Made by a program: the position numbers and the translations under genes. Positions 7,663-15,406 of a DNA stretch of 64,000 bases are shown in pieces (the first letter of the stretch is position 1; the number at the start of each line of letters is the position of its first letter). The stretch is from an uncultured Acidobacteriota bacterium. GTDB taxonomy: Bacteria > Acidobacteriota > Blastocatellia > Pyrinomonadales > Pyrinomonadaceae. A model generated the notes under the pieces. The model saw nothing but the letters and a program-made list of their open reading frames with translations, was not told the origin of the DNA and searched no databases. The stretch covers positions 124,001 to 188,000 of the forward strand of contig CALMYB010000006.1 of NCBI GenBank assembly GCA_937873515.1. The letters are read 5' to 3'.

Positions 7663-9354
7663 ATGGAACGACATCACGACCAAGAGATCTGGCAGGTCGA
7701 GGCCAATGGCCAGATATATCAGGGGAGCTTTACGGAGCTCTCAACGTGGATCCAAGAGGGCAGTCTGCTCCGTGCCGACAAGGTTCGAAAGGGGAATCTC
7801 CGTTGGATCGAAGCAGGCCGTGTTCCGTCACTGGCGTTGGTGTTTGGGGCCGTGGAAAACGGAGAGCCCATACCCGTTCCCGCGGGAGTTACTGAAAAGA
7901 TCGATCCTACGCAATTTACCGTGAGTACCGCTGCCGAGATCGAGGCGGAAGATCTGTTAGGCCTAAATGAGCCAGAAAGCATCGTACGCGAGGAAGAGTC
8001 TCAGGGCCTTCCTGAAAGCATCATCGTGCCTGTCGCCGCTTCAGTCGAGACGCCTTCGCCGGCAAATTCTGATCGCGCGTTCTGTCAGACCCACAAGGAC
8101 GCTCCGACTGCATACGTCTGTACCGGGTGCAGGGGCTTTTTTTGTAAAGGCTGTCCGAAGACGTACGCGAGCGTAAAGATCTGTCCGGCTTGCGGAGCGC
8201 TGTGCGATTCCGTCGGAGAGGCGGCAAAGAAACGGCGCGAAGAACACAAGAATGCCAGCTCAAGCAGCGGCTTTGGCTTCGCAGACTTTTCGACATCGAT
8301 CAGCCACCCGTTCAGCTTCGGCACCAGCCTTCTCGTCGGCGGCGCGATGTATGCGGCACTTTCGACCGGACAAGCGGTCGCCGGTTTTGGCGGACCTTTC
8401 ATGTGGGTGGCGGCCCTGTTCTGCTTTATGTTCGCGAATATGCTCACTTTCGGAGTTCTGTCGAATACCGCAGAGGCATTCGCCAAGGGCGAAACGAATG
8501 CGAACTTTATGCCGTCCTTCGAAGATTTCTCGATCTGGGAGGACGTGCTCCGTCCATTCTTTCTGAGCGTTGCCGCATACGTCGTCTCGTTCGGGCCTTT
8601 CATCGCGATGATGATCGTGCTCGCTTTCTTCGTTCTCGGCGCAGTAAAGGACGGTGTACTGCCTGACCAGCAGTTGGCTGAGAGCAGCGTCCCTGCTGCA
8701 ACGGAATTGCCGAATGCGGCACGGGGAGCCGAGCAGTCCGAGAAGGTTCGAGAGCTTCTCAATAAGCAGGCAAGCGTTCAACGCGACCGCCTTGCAGCCG
8801 CAAGTGAGGCGGCCGAAAGCGGGAATTCAGCCGCCGCTCAGCAGGACTTCGACCAGCGGCAGGCGGAACTCAACAAGGAATTCGAGAATCTTGCGAAACA
8901 GGCTCAGGCGCAACGGAATCTGCCTGCCGCAGGGCAAGCGGGTCCCGAAACAGCCCTGATCGAGAGTTTCGTGCGCCGCGGGATGAAATATATGCTTCTC
9001 GCCGGCATCTTTATGCTTTGGGGGCTTATCTATTTTCCGGCAGCGTGCATCGTGGCCGGCTATACGAACTCCATCGGGGCGACCATTAATCCGCTCGTCG
9101 GGCTCGACACGATGTGGAATCTCGGGCTTGATTACGTTCGGCTTCTGCTCATGGCCCTAGCCCTCGTCGTGGTCGGAGGTTTTGCCGCACTGATCGTAGC
9201 CGTCATCCTATCTCCGTTCAGCTTGCCGATGCTTGGCAATATTCCTGCAAAGTTCGTTACCAGCTTCATCGGCTTCTATCTTTGGGCGGTATTCGCCTGT
9301 GCGATCGGATATCTACTGTTCAAGTCGCGTTCAAAGCTGAAGCTTCCTTCGTAA
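7663..9354 (+). CDS. Multidomain membrane protein: GYF-like N-terminus, B-box-like zinc finger, membrane domain with coiled coil
   Basis: This is a 563-residue protein of unknown function. Residues ~5-60 (WQVEANGQIYQGSFTELSTW) resemble the bacterial GYF_2-type domain. Residues ~140-190 form a zinc-binding cluster like a B-box: CQTH, CTGCRGFFCKGC, then CPACGALC. A membrane region with about four helices (residues ~220-330) is interrupted by a charged Gln/Ala-rich coiled coil (~335-430), and two or three further helices follow (~440-555). This resembles Yip1/DUF4013-like membrane proteins with added cytoplasmic modules. It lies 18 bases after the HD-GYP gene, so a link to signalling is possible but not shown. 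Confidence 0.75.
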   Translation: MERHHDQEIWQVEANGQIYQGSFTELSTWIQEGSLLRADKVRKGNLRWIEAGRVPSLALVFGAVENGEPIPVPAGVTEKIDPTQFTVSTAAEIEAEDLLGLNEPESIVREEESQGLPESIIVPVAASVETPSPANSDRAFCQTHKDAPTAYVCTGCRGFFCKGCPKTYASVKICPACGALCDSVGEAAKKRREEHKNASSSSGFGFADFSTSISHPFSFGTSLLVGGAMYAALSTGQAVAGFGGPFMWVAALFCFMFANMLTFGVLSNTAEAFAKGETNANFMPSFEDFSIWEDVLRPFFLSVAAYVVSFGPFIAMMIVLAFFVLGAVKDGVLPDQQLAESSVPAATELPNAARGAEQSEKVRELLNKQASVQRDRLAAASEAAESGNSAAAQQDFDQRQAELNKEFENLAKQAQAQRNLPAAGQAGPETALIESFVRRGMKYMLLAGIFMLWGLIYFPAACIVAGYTNSIGATINPLVGLDTMWNLGLDYVRLLLMALALVVVGGFAALIVAVILSPFSLPMLGNIPAKFVTSFIGFYLWAVFACAIGYLLFKSRSKLKLPS

Positions 9355-9370
9355 GCAGCGGCCGCGTCGT

Positions 9371-9399
9371 TTGTCCGGCTCTTTCTATTCTTTTATACT
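9371..9399 (+). promoter_or_regulatory. Sigma-70-type promoter candidate for ftsY-ribD-rsmA
   Basis: TTGTCC (9371-9376) and TATACT (9394-9399) are separated by exactly 17 bases. The -10 box ends 33 bases before the ftsY ATG at 9433. The position fits transcription of the ftsY-ribD-rsmA cluster. Confidence 0.5.
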
Positions 9400-9432
9400 C
9401 TTTAGTTTGCGGTTGCCTCGGCATTGCAGACT

Positions 9433-10461
9433 ATGAAGTTGTTTTGGCGTAGAAAAAGCGGGCAAAGTGCGTCCGTGCTTGGCCTCGACAAGTCTCTTGA
9501 AGAGCTAAAGGCCCAGGAAGAGGCTGTCGAACGCGAATTCGGGGTGCGCTTTTCGCGTGCCATCGAGAGGACCCGAAATTCGATCAACGACCGGCTGGAT
9601 ACTATCTTCGAAGGCCGCAAACAGATCGATGATGCATTTCTTGACGAACTCGAAGAGATGCTCATCTCGACCGACATCGGCGTTGCGACGACGATGCATA
9701 TTCTCGATACGGTCCGCAAAGGAGTTTCACGTGACGAGATACGTGATCTCGACGCGCTCAAGAAGGCGATCAAGGGCGAGCTTCTCGCGATCCTCAGGAA
9801 TTCCGAAAAGCACGGTGTTGCTGACGAGCTGGCGGTCGATGCTGGGATCAAGCCGTACGTTCTAATGGTCGTCGGAGTCAACGGCGTCGGCAAGACCACG
9901 ACGATCGGGAAACTTGCGCAGCGGATCAAGAACGAAGGCAACGACGTTCTCATCTGCGCGGCTGATACGTTCCGTGCGGCGGCGAGCGATCAGCTGGAGA
10001 TCTGGGCGGAGCGTGCCGGCGTCGAGATCGTTCAGCAGAAGCAGGGAACTGACCCTGCGGCCGTACTTTTTGATGCTCTCGCTGCAGGTAAGGCACGAGG
10101 TTCGGACGTTCTTATCGTCGATACCGCGGGAAGGCTCCACAACAAATCGAACCTGATGGCCGAGCTTGAGAAGATGAAGCGCATCGCCGGCCGCGAGGTT
10201 TCCGGAGCTCCGCACGAGACGCTTCTCGTCATCGACGCGGTAACGGGGCAGAACGGCCTTGAACAGGCACGGCAGTTCATGAAAACTGCGGATGTAACGG
10301 GGCTTGTGATCACGAAGCTCGATGGCACTGCGCGCGGCGGCATTGCGGTCGCGATCGCAAAGGAACTCGACCTTCCGATCCGCTATGTCGGCATCGGCGA
10401 GCAGGTGGACGATCTCGTGGTGTTCGAACCGGAGGCCTACGTCAACGGGCTTTTTGAATAG
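9433..10461 (+). CDS. ftsY: Signal recognition particle receptor FtsY
   Basis: This ~342-residue SRP-type GTPase docks the Ffh-4.5S RNA-ribosome complex at the membrane so that membrane proteins can be inserted. An N-terminal helical N domain is followed by the NG GTPase. G1 is GVNGVGKTT (~residue 148), followed by the FtsY/Ffh DTFRAAA motif, G3 [10 protein letters not shown]4 [10 protein letters not shown] and a C-terminal GIGEQVDDL. The acidic A domain of E. coli FtsY is absent, as in many phyla. The ATG at 9433 (MKLFWRRK) is preferred. A TTG at 9424 would add three residues. secG at 41349 is another Sec component in the window. Confidence 0.96.
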   Translation: MKLFWRRKSGQSASVLGLDKSLEELKAQEEAVEREFGVRFSRAIERTRNSINDRLDTIFEGRKQIDDAFLDELEEMLISTDIGVATTMHILDTVRKGVSRDEIRDLDALKKAIKGELLAILRNSEKHGVADELAVDAGIKPYVLMVVGVNGVGKTTTIGKLAQRIKNEGNDVLICAADTFRAAASDQLEIWAERAGVEIVQQKQGTDPAAVLFDALAAGKARGSDVLIVDTAGRLHNKSNLMAELEKMKRIAGREVSGAPHETLLVIDAVTGQNGLEQARQFMKTADVTGLVITKLDGTARGGIAVAIAKELDLPIRYVGIGEQVDDLVVFEPEAYVNGLFE

Positions 10462-10466
10462 GATAA

Positions 10467-11582
10467 GTGGACTCAGCCGCAAAGAACAAAGATATGGAAT
10501 TCACGCAGCAGGCGTTGGCTCTCGCGGCTCGCGGCATTGGTCTTGTGAGCCCGAATCCGCTTGTCGGCTGCGTGATCGTCGCCGACGGCGATGTCGTCGG
10601 CGAAGGTTCTTACACTTACGACGGTGTAACGCACGCCGAAGTCCTTGCCCTCGAGGCCGCGGGCGAGAAGGCGCGCGGAGCGACGGCATACGTCTCGCTC
10701 GAACCGCATTCGCATCACGGAAAGACGGCTCCTTGCACGGAAGCTTTGATCAACGCGGGCATTGCGCGCGTCGTTTGTCCCGTCGAAGATCCGAATCCGC
10801 TTGTTTCGGGCAAAGGTTTTGACGAATTGCGGGATGCGGGTGTCGAGGTCGTGACCGGCATACTCGAAAAAGAAGCTTCCGCGCTCAACGAGAAGTTTTT
10901 CTGCTGGCACAAGAAAGGCCGGCCGTTCGTTCACTTGAAGCTCGCGGCGTCGCTCGACGGCCGAATATCGCTCTCGTCGAGTGTTTCGACGTATCTCTCG
11001 AGTGACGAGGCGCGTGAACGCGTTCAGGCGCTTCGGCATGAATATGACGCGATCCTGGTCGGCGGTACGACTGCCGCGGTGGACGATCCGAGCCTCACTG
11101 ACCGCAGCGGACGCCCGCGTCGTCGGCCTCTGGTGCGTGTCGTCCTCGACGGCCATCTCGCGACGCCGTTCGAGAGCAAGCTCGTGCAAACTGCGAGGGA
11201 GACGCCGACGATCATTTTCACCTCGGAGAATGGTGATGCGATCGAAAAGTTCGTTTCCGCGGGCGTCGAAGTCATCTCTAGCGAGCACGGCGGGCACGAT
11301 CTCGACTTCGTGCTTTCTGAACTGCGAAAAAGAGAAACTCAGAGCGTGCTCGTGGAAGGCGGTTCCGCCGTCGCGGGATCATTTCGCGACGCGGGACTGA
11401 TCGACAAACTCTCGATCATCTTCGCGCCGCTCGTGATCGGCGGTGACGAAGCGCCGAATGCGTTCGCGGGCGTCGGAGCGGCGGCTATTTCGGACGCGTT
11501 GCGGCTTTCGAGCGTCTCGGTCTCGCTGCTCGGCCGCGACATCGAGGTTACGGGCTATCCCGAAACTTCTCCGACGCGCTAG
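10467..11582 (+). CDS. ribD: Riboflavin biosynthesis deaminase/reductase RibD with a variant zinc site
   Basis: This bifunctional enzyme deaminates the pyrimidine from GTP cyclohydrolase II and then reduces its ribosyl group. The deaminase half (residues ~1-150) contains HAEVLALE (His and catalytic Glu). The usual zinc motif EPC..(8)..C reads EPHSHHGKTAPC here, so the first cysteine is histidine (codon CAT at 10707) at exactly the same spacing. The reductase half starts around residue 155 (HLKLAASLDGRIS) and includes VLVEGGSAVAGSF. The GTG at 10467 lies six bases after the ftsY stop. An ATG at 10494 (MEFTQQALAL) is an equally good start by homology. Confidence 0.9.
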   Translation: MDSAAKNKDMEFTQQALALAARGIGLVSPNPLVGCVIVADGDVVGEGSYTYDGVTHAEVLALEAAGEKARGATAYVSLEPHSHHGKTAPCTEALINAGIARVVCPVEDPNPLVSGKGFDELRDAGVEVVTGILEKEASALNEKFFCWHKKGRPFVHLKLAASLDGRISLSSSVSTYLSSDEARERVQALRHEYDAILVGGTTAAVDDPSLTDRSGRPRRRPLVRVVLDGHLATPFESKLVQTARETPTIIFTSENGDAIEKFVSAGVEVISSEHGGHDLDFVLSELRKRETQSVLVEGGSAVAGSFRDAGLIDKLSIIFAPLVIGGDEAPNAFAGVGAAAISDALRLSSVSVSLLGRDIEVTGYPETSPTR

Positions 11583-11600
11583 AACGGGGCATTTTCAACC

Positions 11601-12374
11601 ATGCCGAACGTCCGCACACTGCACGAACATCCTGCCGCGAAGAAGCGCTTCGGTCAGAATTTCCTTGTAGATAGAAACATAATCGAAAAGATCGCTGCCG
11701 CGGCGAATATCACGGCCGGCGAGCGTGTTATCGAGATCGGACCGGGCCGCGGAGCTTTGACAGGCGAGATCATTGCGGCCGGCGGCGTCGTCAGTGCGGT
11801 TGAGATCGACCGCGACCTTCAGGTTTTGCTTCTCGAAATGTTTTCCCGCACGCAAAACTTCTCTCTCGTGCCGCACGACATTCTGCAGACGCGGCTTGCG
11901 GACGTTGCGCCGCCGCCTTTCAAGGTTGTCGGCAACCTCCCGTACAACATTTCGACCGCTATACTCGAACGCCTCGCCGACGAACGTCAACTTTTCACCG
12001 ACGCGGTGCTGATGTTCCAACGTGAGGTTGCGATGCGCATTCTCGCTGAGCCTAACAGCGCCGAACGCGGTTATCTTTCGGTCGTTGCGCAGGCTGCGTT
12101 CACGATCGAGAGGCTCTTCGACATCGGGCCGCAGGCGTTTCGTCCGCAGCCGAAAGTTTGGAGCACCGTCGTAAGAATTACGCCGCGGCGTGAGAATGTT
12201 TTCGACCGCGGGGAAGTTCGTTCCTTGGTGCAGAAAGGTTTCTCGCAGCGTCGAAAGATGCTTCGGAACACGCTAAAAGGCGTGGCAGTGTCGAGCGAAG
12301 TGCTTGATCTGTCACGCCGTGCGGAGTCTCTGACGCTCGACGAATGGTCGAGCCTCGCCGAGACGTTGAATTAG
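11601..12374 (+). CDS. rsmA: 16S rRNA (adenine-N6) dimethyltransferase RsmA/KsgA
   Basis: This 257-residue SAM-dependent enzyme dimethylates the two adjacent adenines of the 3'-terminal 16S rRNA helix. Motif I is IGPGRGALTGE, the acidic loop is VEIDRDL, and the catalytic motif is NLPYNIS. The N-terminal KKRFGQNFLVD is diagnostic. The C-terminal small domain ends RAESLTLDEWSSLAETL. Codons for ~KGVAVSSEVLDLSRRAE coincide with a 48-bp sequence repeated, inverted, at 15323-15370. The gene follows ribD by 18 bases, and its stop overlaps that of the convergent gene at 12371. Confidence 0.96.
   Translation: MPNVRTLHEHPAAKKRFGQNFLVDRNIIEKIAAAANITAGERVIEIGPGRGALTGEIIAAGGVVSAVEIDRDLQVLLLEMFSRTQNFSLVPHDILQTRLADVAPPPFKVVGNLPYNISTAILERLADERQLFTDAVLMFQREVAMRILAEPNSAERGYLSVVAQAAFTIERLFDIGPQAFRPQPKVWSTVVRITPRRENVFDRGEVRSLVQKGFSQRRKMLRNTLKGVAVSSEVLDLSRRAESLTLDEWSSLAETLN
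12279..12326 (+). repeat. 48-bp hairpin-forming repeat, copy A (inside rsmA)
   Basis: These 48 bases are identical to the reverse complement of 15323-15370, with the match ending abruptly at both sides. Arms GGCGTGGCAG (12279-12288) and CTGTCACGCC (12309-12318) pair over 10 positions with one G-U. An inner TCGAGC/GCTTGA stem closes a five-base loop. Here the element is in frame and encodes part of the RsmA C-terminal domain. Confidence 0.85.
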
Positions 12375-13027
12375 CCCGTGATCGTGGCGCTGATGGTCTC
12401 GCCCCAAGCTGAAACGCTGCCGTCGCGCATTCGCCAACGCAGCATATAATGTGCCATCTTGCCCGCGTCGGCTCCCGCGTATTCGGCGAGATAAGGCGTG
12501 TACGCGTCGAGCGTTAAGAAGATGCACTCGTGTTCATCGACGGGCGGCGTGCCGCCGAGTTTGAGCCAGATCTCGCAGCCCATCGTGCCGCGAGGCTTCT
12601 TTTTATTGTCGAGGGCGGCCGCGTCCGTCCACGACAAAGTGTGTCGAAGCCGTTCGGACGTATTTACTGCGCCGGCGGGAACCGTCGCGTTCGTCGGAAC
12701 GGCGCTTCCGCCCGACGGAATGCCGAGGTCGGCCATCGCGGCCTCTTTCGTGCCGCCGGCCTTCGCGATGTTGCGTATCGAACGGATCGCCGCTTCGAGC
12801 GCATCGCGGCTCGACTGCTTCGTTGCGGTCGCCGCTTTCGCCGCCGCCTGTGCCGCGACGTGAGCCGCAACGTCTGTGCTGAACTCATTCTTCGTCGCCG
12901 TCAACGCCGTAACTACCGCCGCCGTCGAAAAATATACGGTCGGGTCCGGCGTCATCGCCGCGATCACCTGAACCGCTACGTCGATCAAAGCGCTGTCTGA
13001 AAGGGAATTTATCGAGTCTGCTGGCAT
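12371..13027 (-). CDS. Conserved-type hypothetical protein with Ala-rich helical and beta-sandwich-like parts
   Basis: This is a protein of about 218 residues whose function I do not recognise. Residues ~1-100 are Ala-rich and helical (VAAHVAAQAAAKAATATK). The second half looks like a fibronectin-type beta domain (LRHTLSWTD, CEIWLKLGG, MAHYMLRWRMRDGSVSAWG). The start at 13027 (MPADSINSL) is chosen because AAGGAG lies about 12 bases upstream. An upstream in-frame start at 13132 would add 35 poorly conserved-looking residues. No signal peptide or membrane helix is seen from this start. It is convergent with rsmA, their stops overlapping. Confidence 0.65.
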   Translation of the reverse strand: MPADSINSLSDSALIDVAVQVIAAMTPDPTVYFSTAAVVTALTATKNEFSTDVAAHVAAQAAAKAATATKQSSRDALEAAIRSIRNIAKAGGTKEAAMADLGIPSGGSAVPTNATVPAGAVNTSERLRHTLSWTDAAALDNKKKPRGTMGCEIWLKLGGTPPVDEHECIFLTLDAYTPYLAEYAGADAGKMAHYMLRWRMRDGSVSAWGETISATITG

Positions 13028-13168
13028 AGAACTAATTTTCTCCTTGTGGATTTTGGGAATCGAAAGAACGGGTAAAAGGGTAGCATCAGTTGCGTTCGCC
13101 AACAAAAGGCTGCGGCAAACGCTTTTGAGCACGCTCGGACGAAGTATGACGAAAATGGACGCGGCTTT

Positions 13169-13342
13169 GGTTTAGCTCCGTCAGGAGCGGAATGTTTGTA
13201 GCATGCAGGCGTAATAAAGATGCCGGAGCCCCGCGAGGGGCGACATGATCGTCTCGCGTTGCGACAATGTGCCGCTCCTACGGAGCTCGAAATTTCGGCT
13301 CGATGGGTGCTACAAACATTCCGCTCCTAACGGAGCTAAACC
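13169..13342. mobile_element. MITE-like palindromic element with 35-bp terminal inverted repeats
   Basis: The left end (13169-13203, GGTTTAGCTCCGTCAGGAGC and onward) and right end (13308-13342) are inverted copies differing at one of 35 positions. An inner partial copy of the same module lies at 13269-13288. The element is 174 bp, has no coding capacity, and sits in the 0.6-kb spacer before RNase J. A diverged relative occurs at 57149-57322. A non-autonomous miniature or REP-like element is the best description; no transposase was seen in the window. Confidence 0.75.
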
Positions 13343-13399
13343 GCGTTTTGATCAAAATCGGACGAAAATGTATCAAAAGCCGGCCGAAAAATGATTTGT

Positions 13400-13621
13400 G
13401 AGACCGCTCAAAAAGGTTTTGAGACGCCTCGAAAAGATTCTGAGACGCCTCGAAAAGATTCTGAGACGCCTCGAAAAGGTTTTGAGACGCCTCGAAAAGG
13501 TTCTGAGACGCCTCGAAAAGGTTTTGAGACGCCTCGAAAAGGTTTTGAGACGCCTCGAAAACATTTTGAGACGCCTCGAAAAGGTTCTGAGACGCCTCGA
13601 AAAGATTCTGAGACCGCGAAA
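13400..13621. repeat. 21-bp tandem array (one degenerate plus nine good units, then a partial)
   Basis: The unit is GAGACGCCTCGAAAAGGTTTT with minor variation (GATTCT, GGTTCT, CATTTT endings). Ten units run from 13400 to 13609, the first degenerate, and a broken copy follows. Because 21 is divisible by three, several frames on both strands stay open through it, generating spurious ORFs. On the plus strand it would encode repeats of ETPRKGF in frame with RNase J. It lies 58 bases after the MITE-like element. Confidence 0.92.
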
Positions 13622-13657
13622 GTCGCAAACTCGGCGGTGCGTGCTAGAATATTCGAC

Positions 13658-15319
13658 GTGCAGAAGCTTGAAATAATACCGCTTGGCGGCATCGGCGAGT
13701 TCGGAATGAACTGTATGGGGCTGCGTTACGACGGCGAGATGATAATCATCGACGCTGGGATGGGCTTTCCCGAAGAGACGCCTTACGGAGTCGATATCTC
13801 GATACCGAACTTCGACTTTCTCGAAGCGTATCGCGACGATCTGACCGCGATAATCCTCACGCACGGCCACGAAGACCACATCGGCGCACTCGCATGGATC
13901 CTTAAGAAATTCAATCTGCCGGTCTATTCGTCGCGATTCACGCTTTCGCTCGCGGAGAAGCGTCTCGCGGAGTTCGATATGCTCGACGACGTGCTGCTGC
14001 ACCGCGTCAAGGCCGGGCAAACCGTCGAGATCGGGCCGTTCAAGGTCGAATTCATTCACGCATCGCACTCGCTCGTCGAGTGCTTTTCGCTTGCGGTCAC
14101 AACACCCGTCGGCACCATCATTCACACCGGCGATTACAAGATAGACGACACGCCCGTCATCGGAAAACCCTACGACCTCGCACGTCTGAAAGCGATCGGC
14201 GACGCAGGTGTGCTCGCCCTGCTCTGCGATTCGACGAACGCGACCGTGCCGGGACGTACGCCGTCGGAACAGGCCGTGATCCCCGCGTTCGAAGAGATCT
14301 TCGAGGAGACGGAAGGCCGTCTTTTCATCGCGACATTCTCGTCATCGCTGCACAGACTGCAGATCGTGTTCGACGTAGCCCACGAATTCGGACGGCGAGT
14401 CTGCGTTTTGGGGCGTTCAATGCATAGGAACGTCGAGATCGCGGCTTCGCAGGGCCTGCTGAAGATCCCGCACGACACGCTCATCGAACTTTCGGACGCA
14501 CGTGCCGTCGATGACGACGAAATTTGCTACCTCGTCACCGGTTCACAAGGCGAAATGCGCGCGGCACTTTGGAATCTTGCGACGCAAGTTTATCGCGGGA
14601 TGCAGATCGAGAAGGGCGACACCGTAGTGCTCTCCGCCCGCATCATTCCGGGCAATGAAAAGAACATAAGCCGCCTCATCGGCCACCTGTACAAACGCGG
14701 CGCCAACATAATTGAAGAAAAAAGGCGCCTGGTACACGTCTCCGGGCACGCGTCACAGGAAGATATTCGCATAATGGTCGAGACCTCGAGGCCGCGATTC
14801 GTCATTCCGATCCACGGCGAGTACCGAATGCTCTTCCGGCAGAAGGAATTCATCAAGAATCACGTCGCCGGCTACAACGACGACAACATTCTGCTCGTGG
14901 AGAACGGCGATATGATCGAACTCGACGAACGCTCGGTGCAGATAGTCGAAAAGATCGACCTGTTCAAGACCTTTATCGACGAAGAATCGATGGAGGAGAT
15001 CGAGTACGAGACCGTCCGCGAACGAAAGAAACTCGCATACGGCGGCGCAGTTTCGCTCGTCGTTACGATAGACAAGCGGACGCACGATCTCGTCGGCGAA
15101 CCGCTGCTGGACTTTCAGGGCGTGGCGGGAATCGATCCGACAAACGGCTTCGTAAAAGATGCCCGCGACGCGATAATCGCCGCCATCGACGAAATGAAAC
15201 ACGAACACATCGTCGATCGCGTCATCTTCCGCGAGCAACTTCGCCTCTCGCTCAAAAAATACCTCCAAGCCAAGCTCGGAACAAAACCCGTGATCGTAAC
15301 AACCATCGTCGAGGTGTGA
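13658..15319 (+). CDS. rnj: Ribonuclease J (metallo-beta-lactamase/beta-CASP)
   Basis: This ~553-residue RNase J family nuclease has 5'-3' exo- and endonuclease activity in mRNA decay and rRNA maturation. The beta-lactamase zinc site HGHEDH is at residues ~69-74, with HASHSL and HTGDYKID further along. The beta-CASP domain follows (ATFSSSLHR, LGRSMHRN), then VHVSGHASQED and PIHGEYRML. The family normally begins near KLEIIPLGGIGEFGMN, so the GTG at 13658 (MQKLEIIPL) is preferred. The frame is open back to an ATG at 13391, which would add 89 residues mostly encoded by the tandem array. TAGAAT at 13645-13650, only 7 bases ahead, hints at a near-leaderless transcript. Confidence 0.92.
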   Translation: MQKLEIIPLGGIGEFGMNCMGLRYDGEMIIIDAGMGFPEETPYGVDISIPNFDFLEAYRDDLTAIILTHGHEDHIGALAWILKKFNLPVYSSRFTLSLAEKRLAEFDMLDDVLLHRVKAGQTVEIGPFKVEFIHASHSLVECFSLAVTTPVGTIIHTGDYKIDDTPVIGKPYDLARLKAIGDAGVLALLCDSTNATVPGRTPSEQAVIPAFEEIFEETEGRLFIATFSSSLHRLQIVFDVAHEFGRRVCVLGRSMHRNVEIAASQGLLKIPHDTLIELSDARAVDDDEICYLVTGSQGEMRAALWNLATQVYRGMQIEKGDTVVLSARIIPGNEKNISRLIGHLYKRGANIIEEKRRLVHVSGHASQEDIRIMVETSRPRFVIPIHGEYRMLFRQKEFIKNHVAGYNDDNILLVENGDMIELDERSVQIVEKIDLFKTFIDEESMEEIEYETVRERKKLAYGGAVSLVVTIDKRTHDLVGEPLLDFQGVAGIDPTNGFVKDARDAIIAAIDEMKHEHIVDRVIFREQLRLSLKKYLQAKLGTKPVIVTTIVEV

Positions 15320-15322
15320 GAT

Positions 15323-15370
15323 CTCCGCACGGCGTGACAGATCAAGCACTTCGCTCGACACTGCCACGCC
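15323..15370 (-). repeat. 48-bp hairpin-forming repeat, copy B (rnj-SDR spacer)
   Basis: This is a perfect inverted copy of 12279-12326. It begins four bases after the rnj stop codon and lies between rnj and the SDR gene. On the plus strand, arms 15331-15340 and 15361-15370 flank TCAAGC/GCTCGA. On the minus strand the mismatches become G-U pairs, so RNA read in the rsmA sense folds best. Confidence 0.85.
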
Positions 15371-15406
15371 GCTATTGCATCCTAGAGGAAAGTGAGGCCG
15401 CAAAGA

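Noticed and set aside
10473..11297. 274-residue minus-strand ORF opposite ribD
   Set aside because: Antisense to a well-supported enzyme with no recognisable protein features.
13400..13621. Possible CRISPR array in front of RNase J
   Set aside because: Units are 21 bp with no variable spacers and no cas genes in the window; it is a simple tandem repeat.
13278..13628. Minus-strand ORF of FEASQNL repeats across the tandem array
   Set aside because: The 21-bp period keeps all frames open on both strands, so the ORF is an artefact of the repeat.
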